Counted from the stretch's first letter, positions 22,730 through 37,442 are shown. The stretch: 64,000 nucleotides of DNA from Channallabes apus (GCA_030522415.1 CM060131.1:14528703-14592702); one strand, 5' to 3'. Numbers and translations are program-made. Notes: a model not told the origin generated them from the sequence alone.

Positions 22730-25700
22730 GTAAACACCAGTTAACATCAATTAAAGGAAGCAAATGAGAAAATCATTACATATAATATTTACAGTTTAGC
22801 CTGATTAGAGTATCATGCTGTGTTGTGTCTGTGCACTCGACTTCGGTCAATCCAGTCAATATACTGGCAGGAAGCATGAAATGAAGAAGAGTTATAATTA
22901 GAGATGGGTCAAAATCACATAATATTATGGAAAAATTAGGGGAAGAAATTTAAAGGCTTAGAATAAAGCGTTTTCCAATCAGATCAGGGAAATCTGGTGT
23001 TTCAAAAAATCATGCAATTAATGGTCATCTCATAAGTACAAATTAAAGAAATTGGTATAAAAAAACAATATTTTTTAAATGTAAAGTAAAGGTTTTCAAT
23101 TCAATTCAATTTTATTTGTATAGCACCTTAAATAATTGACATCGCAAAACAGCTTTACACACTCAAAAGAATGATTTAAGTTTGTATGAAATGTAAATGG
23201 GTATGAATCACAATGATAAGATTGTCCCTGATGAGCAAGCCCAGGATGATGGCGACAGTGGCACGAAAAAATTCCCTGAGATGGTAATAGGAAGAAACCT
23301 TAAGAGGAACCGGACTCGACAGGGAACCCATCCTCATTTGGGTGATACGAGCAGCGGGGATTGATCTGCCTCATATTGTTGTAGACTGGATGTTCAGTAT
23401 AAGAGGAGATGTGTTTAAGTTAAAAAGACCAGTCCGGAACTATCAAGCGACTGAAGTCACAAGTCCTCAGAGAACAACCGTCCCCAGTCACCACACCCAT
23501 ACCAGGCAGACCACACGGGGCATCCATGCGACGAGATCTCCAACCAGAAGCTGGACACCAGGACAAGTCAGACAATTCCAGGCGCAGAGGCGGTCTGGAT
23601 CACTCTGCCCCGAAGACGATTCGCACCCTCTGCCGACAAAGTGTGGAATAGGCGAAGAAATTGGGTAGAAAAAAGGCGGCGAGTGTGCCCTCTGCTCAGG
23701 AACGACATGTGTAGCTCGACAGAGAGACAGGGAGAGGGAAAAAGAGAGAAGGAGAGATAGCAGTTAGGTATGGTCACAATGTATAAAGAGATTATGAATG
23801 TATATTCAGTGCACTTGTGCTTTTTAACGTATTTGTGAGTCCAAATTACAAGAATAATAGTCAGTGAATCTCTATGACTATAACACTGATGTTTCAGTTA
23901 GTAGAATAAAAAAAAAAAACAGTACAGTATATGTTGTACATATTTGGTTTATTAGAACAGTAAAACCCATATCTGTGTTTAATAGTGCAGATACTCGTAT
24001 TGTATTCCCGTAAGTACAGAATGTGATACGAACTTAGAGCTGTGTACAGCAGTGTGTCCTTAAAAAAAACACTTGCTAGTGAGGCTCTTCAAAAAGGCTT
24101 GAATATGCTAGCGAACATAAAGATTGGAATTTTTGTGCGTAGGCTTTCAGTACATACTGTACAGTATATAGAGTAAATAGACATCATGGATAATCATGGT
24201 ACAAGGACAGAATACATTATTTGTAGAACCTTCAACTTAACTATATTCAGAGAACTTGTGAGAGTTTTAGAGCACATACTGTAGAGATATGTGTGAATAG
24301 AGACTTACAGTAGGAAGCAAAGTGCTCTGTTCCCAGCATTACTGTATAATGAACATGTCTGTTCTCATCACCCAGGGGAGCTGTGCGGCTGATCTGTATC
24401 GCCATCCTCAACTGGATGCTGACATTGAGGCTGTGAAAGACATTTACACGGACAGTGCCATATCAGTCAGGTACTTTATGGCAAGACGGGTCGAATCTTG
24501 GCAACAAAAACTGATAAATATAGAGGTGGTGGTTGTTTAATTTGATTTAAAAAAAAATTCACAGACAATTATATTGTACTGCCGGTTACTAATTATTAAT
24601 TAAGAGCTATACAGTATATAAACACATGTTATGGAACACAAGTTCACCTACTCATTCATGGGCAGACTGGTTTGAGCTGATAGAAGGGCTACTGTAATTA
24701 ATATAACAACTTTGTGCAATTGTGGTGAGCAGAAAAGAGAGAAGGGCTACAACAGAAGAACATCAGGTTCAACATCTGTCAGCCAAGAGCCGGTAGGTGA
24801 AGGGTGGTAGGATAAGAATTGCTTGCAAGTACAGTAGCATTAATTAATGGACCCGCCCTGCCTTGGGGTAACAGTTCAAGCTGGTGGAAGTGCTGTGGGG
24901 AATGCAAAATTTTTAGCTCATTTTGTGTGTGCTAATATCAGTGAATTCCTTCTAATCTGTCTTCTAACCCCATCTTCTAACAGCTAAATCTAGCATGATA
25001 ATGCACCAAGTCACAAGTCAAACTGGTTTCATGAATCAGAAGGGGTGATCAGCTGCCTTCTCAGTCATTCATTCATTCATTCATTCATTCATTTTCTATA
25101 CCGCTTAATCCTGTGTTCAGGGTCGCGGGGGACCTGGAGCCTATCCCAGGAGACTTCGGGCACTAGGCGGGGTACACCCTGGACAGGGTGCCAATCCATC
25201 ACAGGGCACACACACATACACACACTCACACACACAATCACACACTACGGTCAATTTAGGAACGCCAATTAGCCTAACCTGCATATCTTTGGACTGTGGG
25301 AGGAAACCGGAGTACCCGGAGGAAACCCACCAAGCACGGGGAGAACATGCAAACTCCATGCACACAGAGACGGGAATCGAGCCTGGCCGGGGAATCGAAC
25401 CCAGACCCTGGAGGTGCAAGGCGACAGTGCTAACCACTACACCACCGCGCCGCCCCTTCTCAGTCACTGGATCTTAATCCAATAGAACACCTTTGGGATG
25501 TGGTGGAGTGAATATGCACCTGAAAATCATGTCAGTGAGCCAGTATCCCAGGCAGAAGATGTGTGAAATCCTGACATGAGAAAATGAGGCAGTTTGGAGG
25601 GCAAAGGAAGGCCCTAGCCAGTAATAGGACAGTGTTCGTAATAAAGTGCTCGGTATAAATGTATGCCTGGATTTACTAATATGGAAGGAAGCATTGCTAT

Positions 25701-28700
25701 ATGGAAGAAAAACCTCCCCATTATCTTCTCATTATTCCAAGAAAAGCATCTTGTTATTATAAGAAAACATACTGTTGTGAAAAGAACTAATGTGATTAAG
25801 AAATAATGCATCTTATAATAATTAGAGAAGATCTAGTTATTGCTAGAAAACATTTCATTGCCATAAAGAAAGTGTCCTGTTATTAGATATTATAAGATAA
25901 GCTTTTTTATGATGAAGAACTTTTATTTTAAAGAAAAGTTCTTGTTATGACAAGAAATGGAAACATATTGTTGTTAAAAGAAAATAAGTACATTATTACA
26001 AGAAAACAGTGTCTCATTATAACAACAAACATGAAAAGAAAAACAAAAAAATTTGAAAATGACAAATGAGAAAGTGACTAACAGAATTATTATTATTATT
26101 ATTATTATTATTGATAAACAAGATATTTTAATTTCATTATGTAGTGTAGACCGGATTTGTAAATCCCGTCATTTATAAATTCTGTTTTATTACTTGTTCG
26201 ATACTAATCTAATAATTTAAATGATTTTCCGTCCTATGATTGTTTTTTGCTCCTACATCACGTAGAGAATATGGCACGATCGATGATGTGGATATCGACC
26301 TACATATCAACATCAGCTTCCTGGATGTACGTACCATAATTCTTTCATCCGTACACTTCTAAAATGAGTAAAATCACTCCTAGTGTTTTGTCATACATCA
26401 TTGTTATTCTGTTATACATGTGGCTTTCTAGGAGGAAGTTGCAACAGCATGGAAGGTTATTCGAACAGAGCCCATCATCCTTCGCCTCCGCTTCTCCCTC
26501 TCGCAGTACTTGGATGGACCCGGTAAGGGCCTGTAGACACAGCTGCTGGTTTATTTTGCTAAGAGCCGCATGAAATTGTTTTGTGTGTGAATTGTACAAG
26601 ATGCCCAACAGATTGAGGTTGAGAGTTGAGGATCTTGCAGCAAAGGGTTCCCTGTTGTTAGTACGGAACATCTCGCTTCTCTTTTTAAAACAATGACAAC
26701 AAAATGTGGTTCAATATTTGCCATTTGAAAAAAAAAAGCAGGAAGTAAATAGTAGTAGAGTAGGTGCACATTGTGGACATATTTATGGACATTAGAGTTG
26801 AAACACTTGGTGGTGGTCTGGGAAACCCTATCAAATTTTCTTTTTGTGAGGCAAACAAGTCTAATTTATTACATTTTCTACAGAATTCCCCATTCAGAAG
26901 CTAACTATACCATCTCACACCACAGGTATCAGGAAAGCAAAGTGCTATCCGCCCTCTTTTGCCTACTAGTGATGGGATGATATGCTTCTGTCTCGATACG
27001 ATTTGATAAACGAGACCATGCTCACAATTCAATACAAACACAATGCATTTTAAAGTTCAATGACAACAATGTATGAACACTAGCACTTTATTACTTTTTC
27101 CCTCTTCCCCTTTCCTCAATGGTTTGATGATGTAAACAAGCATAACAAATAAACAACCATATTTGCAACAAACTGCTAATAATATTTCCCAAAACGATGA
27201 CTGTTTCTAATAATAATGTTTTTTTTTTATTAAAATAAGTTAGAGGAATGTGTGCCAGTAATTAAAAACTAAAGCACAAAAACTGCAATACAGCCATGCG
27301 TCATCAGAAGGCGCCTTAGTTATACAGCATGAAAAAGGCGATAGTGCCCTCTATGGAATAGGCGAGGAACTTTGAGGGAAAAAATTATTCCGCCCTCTGC
27401 CGACAAAATGTGGAATAGTCGTAAAAATTGCATTTGAAAATCCATTTTGTTCTTTGCCGACAAAGTATGGGATAGACGAAGAAATCGGGTTTTTTTTTAA
27501 TGCGGCGAGTGTGCCCTCTGCCGACAAAATATGGAATAGGCGAGGAAATATTATAAAAAGGCGATTGGCGCCATCTGCCGACAAATTATAGAATAGGCAA
27601 GGAAATTGTATTAAAAATCGATTGCGCCCTCTGCCGTCGAAATATGAAACAGGCGAGAAAAAGTATTTAAAAAAAAGGCGATTGGCGCCCTCTTCCGACA
27701 AAGTTGGGAATAGGCAAAAATGATGACGTGAGACCACATTACTTATTGTGAGATTAAATGAAATATTTCATGTCATTTTTGTATAAAGATATATTTATTA
27801 TATCCTTACACAATATATAAAATGTAATATATTGTCCTGTCCCTAAGGCATAAATTTGCTTAGATATACCAATGACATTATAACCAAATGTTAGTATAAA
27901 TACAGTATAAGGTAATAAACTGGAAACTACTGTAGAAGTATCGTACGCATGTGCATATACAAGCCTTTTGTTTTCAGTGTTATAGTGTTTATCATTATAT
28001 CCTTTACAGAACCCTCAGTCGATGTCTTTCAACCCTCTAATAAAGATGGATTCAGTCTTGGACTTCAGCTGAAGAAGTAAGAAAGCTCTGGAGTTCAATT
28101 AATTGCACTTTTAAAGACTCTTGCAATATTTATTTACTTTTCTATAAATGAAATGCTGATACAATACACATTTCATAAAAAATAACACAAATAAATAAGG
28201 AAGAAAAAAAAACAATGTGATAATTGTAAACAACAACATTTTCATCAAGCATTACAATTTTTATGAATTGAAGAATAACACATTTTATTAATGCATTTTT
28301 CTAATAGTGTGTATTGACTGCGCAACAAGTTAGTATATGGTGGAAAAGTTTGCATCAGCTATAACTTTTGCTAAAAACTCCAATATTGAAAACAATTCCA
28401 TTCATTTAAAATACCAAGATTCTGCGGTTATGTTAAGCGCTGGAAATATATATATATATATGTTGTTGTTGTTGGTCTTTCGGCTGCTCCCGGCAAGGGG
28501 TCGCCACAGCGGAATATCCAGTCCGCACTACAACTTGGCACAGGTTTTACGCCGGATGCCCTTCCTGACGCAACCCTCCCATTTTATCCGGGCTTGGGAC
28601 CGGCACTGTATCCAGTGGCTGGGGTGTGGGCACTGGCTGGAATCGAACCTGGGCCTTCCGCATGGCAGGCGAAACACCTACCACTGAGCCAGCAGTGCCC

Positions 28701-31700
28701 TGGAAAATATATATATATATATAGTTTTCACAAGTGCATCTTATCTTTTACTTCAGGATCCTCAGCACCTTTATCTCTCAGCAATGGAAACACCTAAGTA
28801 ATGAGTTCCTGAAAGTTCAGCAGGAGAAGAGGCACAGCTGGTTCAAGGCTGGAGGGACTATAAAGAAGTTCCGCGCAGGCCTCAGCATCTTCTCCCCCAT
28901 CCCAAAGTATGACAGCTTCTTAAACTGACTTTTTTTCTTCTACATTGTCATTTTTACTGTATTCAGTAAGTGTTTCATGGAGAACAGAATATGTCTATAT
29001 ATGTCTATAGAAAATGATACATTACAGGCACTTTTTATAGCTCACATGGCGCTCTGAGAGGAAGGATTTTAATTATCATGACAACCATCACTGCATTAAA
29101 AGTCTGTGGCTTTTGAAAGGTCTATTTAACCTGTTCTCGGAGGATACACGGAACTGTGATAACTGATTGTTCATCATTCCTAATGACTGTGTTTCGGCTC
29201 CAGATCTCCCAGTTTCCCGCTGATCCAGGACTCGTCGCTGAAGGGTAAACTGAACGTGCCTGAGCTGAGAATGACCCGTCTTATGAACCGCTCCATCTCC
29301 TGTACCATGAAGAACCCGAAGGGGGAGCTGTTCAGTTATCCTCCCAACAGTCAGGTCAGACTCCAGGCCTCACACGTCACACTACACCATTTATATACTC
29401 TATTAATACTTTATTAGTACAAATTGAGAGTTGAGACTTTATTTATTTATTGAACGTATGAATTATGTAATGTTAGTTATTCTTATTGGAAGGTCAAAAT
29501 CAATGTTCGTTATAATGACAATGACATCTCATGACATCACTAATACATTGATAAACTAATATGACCATTTCAAGTATGTTGCACTGGTTTTTTCGCTTGT
29601 TGCACTGGTTTTATTATGCATTATGACCAACAACTGCCTAGAAAATATTTACTTTATGGCCAAAAGTGGACATCTGGCGATCGCATCCATACAGTATGTG
29701 CCTTTAGATTTTTTAAAGTGTAGATGTTGAGATTTTTGTTCCGTCAGTGGCAAGAGGTCTCGTGTACAGTCAGCTTTCCAAATCGTGCCAAGATTTATAT
29801 TTAGGCATTTGGCAGACGCTCTTATCCAACTTACATTTTTTATCTCATTACACATCTGAGCAGTTGAGGGTTAAGGGCCTTGCTCAAGGACCCAACAGTG
29901 GCAACTTGGTGGTTGTGGGGTTTAAACCTGGGATCCTCCGATCCGTAGTCCAATGCCTTAACCACTGAGCTACCCCTGGCCCCAACACCCTGGTGCCAGT
30001 GGTGTTGAGGTCAGGGCTTTGCACAAGACACTCCAGTACTTCAGTTAAACCTTGACAGGCCATGTCTTCATGGAGGTTGATTTGAGCACAATGGCATTGT
30101 TATACTGGGACAGACTTAGACGTCTTAGTTCCAGAGAATTCTAAACGATTTTGTGGCTCCAACTTTGTGGCAATATTTTGGGATAAGGTTCAGTTTTGGG
30201 TGTGATGGTCAAGTTTTCATATCAGAACGAGATGCTGCGTGAGAACGCTATGGGAACCATTTTGTGTGTCGGTTGTGAAGCATGTGTACAAACATGCCAA
30301 ATTTTTGGCTATATATAAACCTCGGTCAGGTGACGTCATCTGATTAGACGCAGCTGCAGGTTATAAATACTAGTGAGTCGGCGACAAACCTCAGATTAAT
30401 TTGTCTGAACGGACGTCCGGTCACATGGTGGTGCGCCATTAGGAAACATCATCTCGTTCCAGCCTTTTCAGGGAACAGGATTACAGCAAAGTAACCTGAG
30501 ACGTTCCCTTTCAAAGGCTTCTCTCGATGCTGTGTGAGAACGCTATGGGAACGAGAACACCAACGCCGCCGCAATACAAGTGTCTGGACCCCCAGGTTGT
30601 GTAGCGTGTGCTCACAAGGCCAGGAAGTCTCAGACCTATGTCTGGGAAGCTGACTCGAGGACTCTTGAGCCCGGAGTGGCATGGACATCCAGACTATAAA
30701 ATCTTACAAATGTGTGCAGAGAGGACCAACCCGCCGCATCACACAGTTGTTGCAGGGGAGTACCTCTTGCAAGAGCAATGGATGAGGCGATCACTCTGGT
30801 CGAATGAGCCCTGAATCCTAGAGGCGAAGTGAGCACACGTGCCTCATAGGAGAGGGCAATAGCATCTCTCACCCAGTGTGACAAAGTTTGTGTGGTGGCG
30901 GCCGCCCCCCGGTTGCGGCCTCCATAACATATAAAGAGTTGCTCCGACTTACGCCACTGGCTGGTGTGGTGGCCTGAAGAGCACGTACTGGGCACAGTAG
31001 GTCAAGTTTCTCCTGCTCCGAATCTGCAAAAGGCGGAGGACAGAAGGCTTCCAGGATGACAGGATGCATGGTTGAGAAAGGAACTTTCGGTAGATAGTTT
31101 GGGTGAGGATGCAAAATGGCCTTGACTAGCCCATGGGCAAAGTCCAGGCAAGATGGGGAGACTGATAAGGCACGCAGGTCTCCGATCCTCTTAAGAGAGG
31201 TAATGGCCATAAGAAGAACCATCTTGAGAGTCAGAAGCTTGTCGGGCGCTGTGGTTCAAAATGAGTGTCGATTAGACCTTCGAGCACGATAGATAAATCC
31301 GATGAAGGGACCATGGCTCTAGTGGGTGGCCTCACCCGTTTAGCTCCACGAATGAAATGGGCAACTAAAGGGTGATTTCCCACAGTACCCCTTTCAGTCA
31401 GGACATGGCAGGCTGAAATAGCGGCCACGTATGTTCTGAGGGTACTAGGGCACAAGCCCGAGGACAATTTCTCTTGCAGGAATTCCAGCACTGAATTGGG
31501 TCCACCTGCTTTGCCATGCACCAGATTTCGAATACCTTCTATTTGAAGGCATAAATTCTTCTAGTGGAGGGAGCCCTAGCACTTAGGATGGTGTCAATTA
31601 CACTGGCTGAAAAGCCAGCTTGACTTAATTGGTCCCGTTCAGGGGCCAAACATGAAGGTTCCAGAGCTCGGGCCGGGGATGAAATATTGTCCCCTGTGTC

Positions 31701-34700
31701 TGAGATAGAAGATCCCTCCTCACTGGAATCATCCAAGGTGAGCCATCTAGAAGAGATATTAGCTCTGAGAACCATACTTGGGCCGGTCAACGGGGCGCTA
31801 TCAATAAGAGGCGCAAACCGTGTTGACAGACCCTCGCCAGGACTCCCGGGAGCAGAGCTACTGGAGGGTACGCATAGAGGCGTAAATTGGGCCACGTATG
31901 GACCATCGCGTCCAGACCCAGGGGAGCTTAATGAGTCAGAGAGTAGTAGAGGGGACATTGTGCAGTCCTCTGGGAGGCAAAGAGGTCCACCTCTGCTGTA
32001 AAGAATCTCTCCCAGATTCGGGTGACTACTTCGGGGTGGAGTTTCCATTCCCCGTGATTCACAGCTTGTCTGGACAGTAAGTCTGCTCCCACGTTCCTGT
32101 ATCCTGGAATGTGAATTGCCCTGAGGGACAGGAACTTGTCCTGAGCCCAGAGCAGAATCTGGTGCGCTAGCTGGTTCAAGCGGCGCGAAGGCAGGCCGCC
32201 CTGGCGATTTATGTAGGAGACTACCGATGTGCTGTCCACCCGCACTAGGACATGGTAGCCTCTCAGCTGCTGGAGGAAATGCTGTAGAGCTAAAAATAGA
32301 GCCATCATTTCGAGGCAATTGATGTGCCATGCGAAAAGGTAGCCTCTCCAGCTCCCTTGGGCTGGACGGCCATCCAAGACCGCGCCCCAGCGCGACAGAA
32401 GCGTCTGTCGTTAGCATTTTGCGACGACAAGACGGACCTAGAGTGGGACCCAAGGTGAGAAACCGGGGTCTGAACCACATAGAAAGGGTACGAAGTCCTT
32501 TGCGCGTAACCCTTATTTGCCTTCGGGGATTTGTTCTCGTGTGAACTCCCCTGGCTCTTAGCCACAGCTGACAAGCTCTCATTTGCAAGAGATCCAAAGG
32601 TATCACCGTGGATGCAGCTGCCATGAGGCCTAAACATTTTGTTGAGTGATGTACAGTCACTCCTCGGTCTAGCCTGATTTCCTTCAGAGCATTGTTTATG
32701 AATTCGACGCGAGCAGGAGACAGATGTGCCTGCATAGCGATCGAATTCCACCTGACGCCCAAGTATGTTGTCATCTGCGCCGGAAAAAGAACGCATTTCA
32801 TGGCGTTGAGTCTCAAACCCAGCGAATGAAGATCAGCTAGGACGACATCCCGGTGTCGAAGTGCTAGCTGCTGAGACTTGGCTAAGATTAGCCAGTTGTC
32901 TATGTAATTCAAAATGCGGATGCCCTGGAGTCTCAAGGGAGCCAGAACTGCATCCATGCATTTTGTGTATGTGCGGGGTGATAGGGCTAGACCGAATGGA
33001 AGGACCCGAAATTAGTAGGCTTTTCCCCCAAAAGTGAACCTCAGGAACTTCCTGTGCTGTGGCAAAATTTCTATGTGACAGTATGCGTCCTTTAAATCTA
33101 TTGTCACAAACCAATCCTGTGGTTGGATTTGTGAGACAATAGTTTTTATGGTCAACATTTTGAAGTTGCATTTTTTGAGATAGCGGTTCAAACCGCGAAG
33201 ATCCAAAACTGGACGCAGTCCCCCGTCCTTCTTGGGGACCAGGAAGTACCGACTGTAGTAGCCTGACTCTATATCTGGAGGAGGAACCTGTTCTATGGCT
33301 CCCTTCCGCAGTAGTGTCTGGAGTTCGGAACTCAGAAAATGCGCCCTTTCCGGGATCACGGAAGTGGAGACCACGCCGTTGAAACACGGAGGGCGATATG
33401 TAAACTGGATCCTGTATCCTTTCTCTACAGTCTTTAAAACCCAGGGAGATATGCCTGGCAGTAGCTTCCACGATGCCAGCTTCGCCGAAAGGGTACGAGT
33501 ACTTCAACTGGGCTGGGGGATGTTAGTAGTTCGGTGTCCTGGAATGTGGCAAGATCCAACCGAAGGACTAACGTGTTGTTGGAGACTGGTGTTGTCCAAA
33601 TAGGCCTGAGGGTGAAATAGGAGCATCGAGAAGGAATGCTGGATCTTTATCCTTAATGTCAGTTAGATTTAGCCACAGGTGCCTCTCTGCAGACACCAGG
33701 GAGGCCATAGAGCGGCCAATAGCACGGGCTGTCTGTTTCGTCGAACGCAGGGACAGATCAGTAGCCCGGCGTAATTCTATGAATGCTTCGTGATTCATAT
33801 TGCCGCTCATGCTCAGATCATTCAGCAGGTCGGCCTGGTACGCCTGCAAAACCGCCATGGTATGCCATTAAGCGCCGGCTTGACCTGCTGCTTGGAACGC
33901 CTTCCCTACCAGGGTAGAAGAAGTTCTACACGGCTTGGAGGGAAGGGTCGGCTTCTTTAGTGAGGATGATGTCCCAGGAGCGAGATAGCCGGCGAGCGTC
34001 TCCTCAATCTGGGGCATCATCACATAACCTCGTGTCTTTGCATCCACGATATTCGAATAAAACGAAGTCGATGGTACAAAGATACGGGAAGAGAACGGTT
34101 TATTCCATGAACGAGACAACTCGTTGTGGAGATCATCAAAGAAGGGGAGAGAGCGGCGTTGTGGCGCCATCTCCTGGCCACCCGACAGAAACCTGTCGTC
34201 TAATTTAGATCGCTTAGGGTGAGCCTGCTCCTGTGGCCAATCAATTTGTAGTCGTTCGACTGCACGTGTTATAACTTCAATTAACTCCTCATACTCTATC
34301 ATCTCTAGAGGATCATTCTGAGGTAGTTAATTCCATTTCCACAGAAGCAGGAGAATGAATCTCTTCCGAACACTCACGAGAGGCACCGAAGTGCACTCGT
34401 GAGGTGGAGGGAGAGATTCCGTAATCTGGGGAGAGAGCGAGAGAAAGGATGGACTCCGTCTCTCGTGCCTCGGCCAGATCAACCTGAGATCCCCAAGAGT
34501 GAAGCGCAGCTCGTGGTTCCCTGAAGAACGCGAGGCATGCGCGTAACACTTTCATCGGGAGATTATCACATTGCTCACACTCTCCTTTAAGTCCAAGGAG
34601 AGCGTGGCTCTCACCCAAACAAAGGATGTGCGTATTCGGGAAGAAAGCTATCGCATGGGCATCTAACTCTGAACTCTGCCATTCTATCTGGTGAGTTTAT

Positions 34701-37442
34701 GGGTTTTTTTCTCTCTGTTTTAATGATGCTTGCTGCACACACGCAATTCACAATGTCGGTGAAGACAAAATGATCTGAGGTTTGTCGCCGGCTCACTAGT
34801 ATTTATAACCTGCAACTGCGTCTAATTGGATGCTGATGGATTTGTAGATATGAAGAAGTACAATTTGCCTTTGGAACATGGCAACAGCATGGCCAAAATG
34901 TCACTGTTTCAGAAGGGTCAATTGGAAAAAGGTCACATGGTCATAAACCTATTCCAGAGCAATAGGTGAGTGAGGGTAGGAAGGTGCGATGCACCCATCA
35001 TGAATAGTGACCACTGTACATCGTGTACTTCGGTTAACCCTGGGGCCAGGGGTAGCTCGGTGGTTAAGTCACTGGACTACGTTTCGGAAGATCCCAGGTT
35101 CAAACCCCACAACCACCAAGTTGCCACTGTTGGGCCCTTGAGCAAGGCCCTTAACCCTCTGATGTATAATGCTCAGATGTATAATGAGATAAAAATGTTA
35201 GTCGCTCTGGATAAGAGCGTCTGCCAAATGCCTAAATGTAAATGTAAAGCCTCTGCAGGCAATGTTATGATCTCGGGTTACTTCAGTTGCTCAGGTCTAG
35301 ACTCAAGACGCAATGTTATGTGGCAATGAAGTCAGCTGTTGACCTTGAATGTACTGAATGACCAGGTATCGAATGTACCGAATGACCAGTTTTTCTTGCC
35401 TCAAAGCATGAGCACGTTCCACAACTAAAGGCAGTCAAATTAAATCTGGCTAGATAGTATGACCTGCTGGTGTTTAGGCAATACCACGTTTCCTTACACA
35501 ATAAATGGCATGTTTGATTGTGGTGCTGACTAAAAATTGATTTCACCATCACAGAGATGGTCTGTTAGTCTCCTCAAATAAAAGAAGGGCCTGCTGTGAA
35601 TATAAATCAATTCCTTCCAAGGTCCTTGTCCTTGCCTGAGAATGCCTAAAAGTCTTAAAATAGTTCTGAATGTTAGCGCTGCATATTGTTTACAGATGAA
35701 TCATATTCCCGAATTCAGCTTTAACTGTAATCTACAAATGACTCTAAAACTTGATGCATATTACTGTGATAATGAATACATATGGTGAATGTTTATTAAT
35801 AATGTGGTCCATGAATGCAAAATGCAAAAACAGATCGAAAACGATACAAAAAATGTGCAATGCTATGGTAATACGGTTCTGCTTTTGGTTTTGCATTTAT
35901 GATTTTTAATGTTGTTGTTAATTCTTGTGTTTGTTTGCTGGGTTTTGGTTTTACTGTTTGTGGGTTTGCTGTTGGGTTTTTGACTTTGCTGCAATGATGG
36001 TTTAGTTTTTTTGGATTTGCCTTGGTGGTCTTGTTTTTGCTATCAAATGTGTTTGTGTTGGTTTTTGAATTTACTGTAATAATTTTGTTTTATTTATTTA
36101 TTTATTTGCTATATATTTTTTTGGGTTATTAGTTTGTTTTGCACCTTTGGACCACTGTAGTCTTTTATATATTATAAAGGATATTTTCCTTTTGTTCAAA
36201 ACTTTTCTACGTTTTTATACCTGCGAGCTGAACATTTCCAGTCAAACACTTCTTTACAGCTGAAATTCAGTTATGATGAAACCATTTTGCCAGCTGATGA
36301 AAAAGGCGTTTAAAGCCATCCAGGCTCCTCTCCTCAAGCTTGCTTCCCCCCTCGTCTGCCTCTGCCTAACATGGCTGGCTGGCGCCCTTTCCCATAATGC
36401 TTTGTCTCCATTGACCCATCAGACTGTGGCAGTCCCGGTGGGCAGGGCCCCGGCGCAGATTACCACGCGGCAGCTGATTGAATTGTTTTTCTCATCCCAG
36501 GCGGGCGGCCACTGCAAGAACATCCCCACACTGGAGTACGGTTTCTTAGTGCAGGTATCCACTCGATTTATGCTTTAACAGCAGGAAATCAATACAAATC
36601 TTCACACATAAGCAGACTAACTTCATCTTCCAACAAACACGGAATGGATTTGATTCATGCTATTGTGTTTATTAACTGCAAACCTAACAATACTGCACTG
36701 GTTCATCCACACATATGCATGATTCATGTGGCAGCGTTGATGATTTGTCATAAATGTGTCAGAATCATCAGTGATGTGTGACATTATCATGGATATCTCA
36801 CAGTTTACTCATCTGTGTGTTTGTGATGTGAAATTTAGCAAACCTGCTTGATAATATGAATGCAGTCAGTAAAAATGGGACAAAATAATAGGAATACCAC
36901 TGGATGTAAGCCCTTTCTAAACAGATAAAAAAACGAAAATCATTTGTTCGAAGCAATTAAAACCATATTATTTATTAATTAGAAGAAAAAAACTGATTTT
37001 CATTACCATGTTTTCATTAGCTATTTTTGGCTGAATAAATTCATTCATTCATTCATTTTCTATACCGCTTTATCCTGTGTTCAGGGTCGCGGGGGACCTG
37101 GAGCCTATCCCAGGAGACTTCGGGCACTAGGCGGGGTACACCCTGGACAGGGTGGCTGAATAAATGTCAGAGATTATTTTAATGAGCACACAGACAAATA
37201 TCTGACTTAGATTGTTTTCATAATAGTAAATTTCTTCAAAGCGTGAAATAACAAAACAAAACACTTCAAATTAGGAAATAATTCTGGGTACAAAAATAAT
37301 ACAAATGTTTATCACATACATATTTTTGGAGAAAAAAAATCAAGCTTATTTTGTAATTGTTGTGATCTGCATCAGATATCTTTGGGAAGGAGAGGTGAGG
37401 GACACTTCCTACATAATATTTCTTTAAAAGCAATCATCAGTT

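Larger units (their letters stand above)
30224..34834 (-). mobile_element. DIRS-type tyrosine-recombinase retrotransposon
   Basis: About 4.6 kb, antisense to parp6 within its intron. Ends are inverted repeats: GCAGGTTATAAATACTAGTG with GCGACAAACCTCAGAT on the left (30355-30395) and its reverse complement on the right (34767-34825). A 26-base segment with GAGAACGCTATGGGAAC occurs at 30231 and again at 30526, like the internal repeated region DIRS elements need for circle formation. The order from the right is gag, reverse transcriptase, RNase H, tyrosine recombinase; no integrase or long terminal direct repeats. Reading frames are broken in several places. Outer limits are approximate. Confidence 0.88.

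Noticed and set aside
27351..27737. 128-codon minus frame with repeated GANRLF/SAEGA-type units
   Set aside because: Translation of a 60-bp minisatellite with varying unit length; no start context or splice partners.
31687..32544. Plus-strand frames within the DIRS element
   Set aside because: Shadows of the RNase H and reverse-transcriptase frames on the other strand.
35042..35250. Possible tRNA gene from the box A/box B match
   Set aside because: It is the head of SINE-B: it lacks a foldable full cloverleaf and has a SINE body and tail; same for the SINE-A and SINE-C heads.
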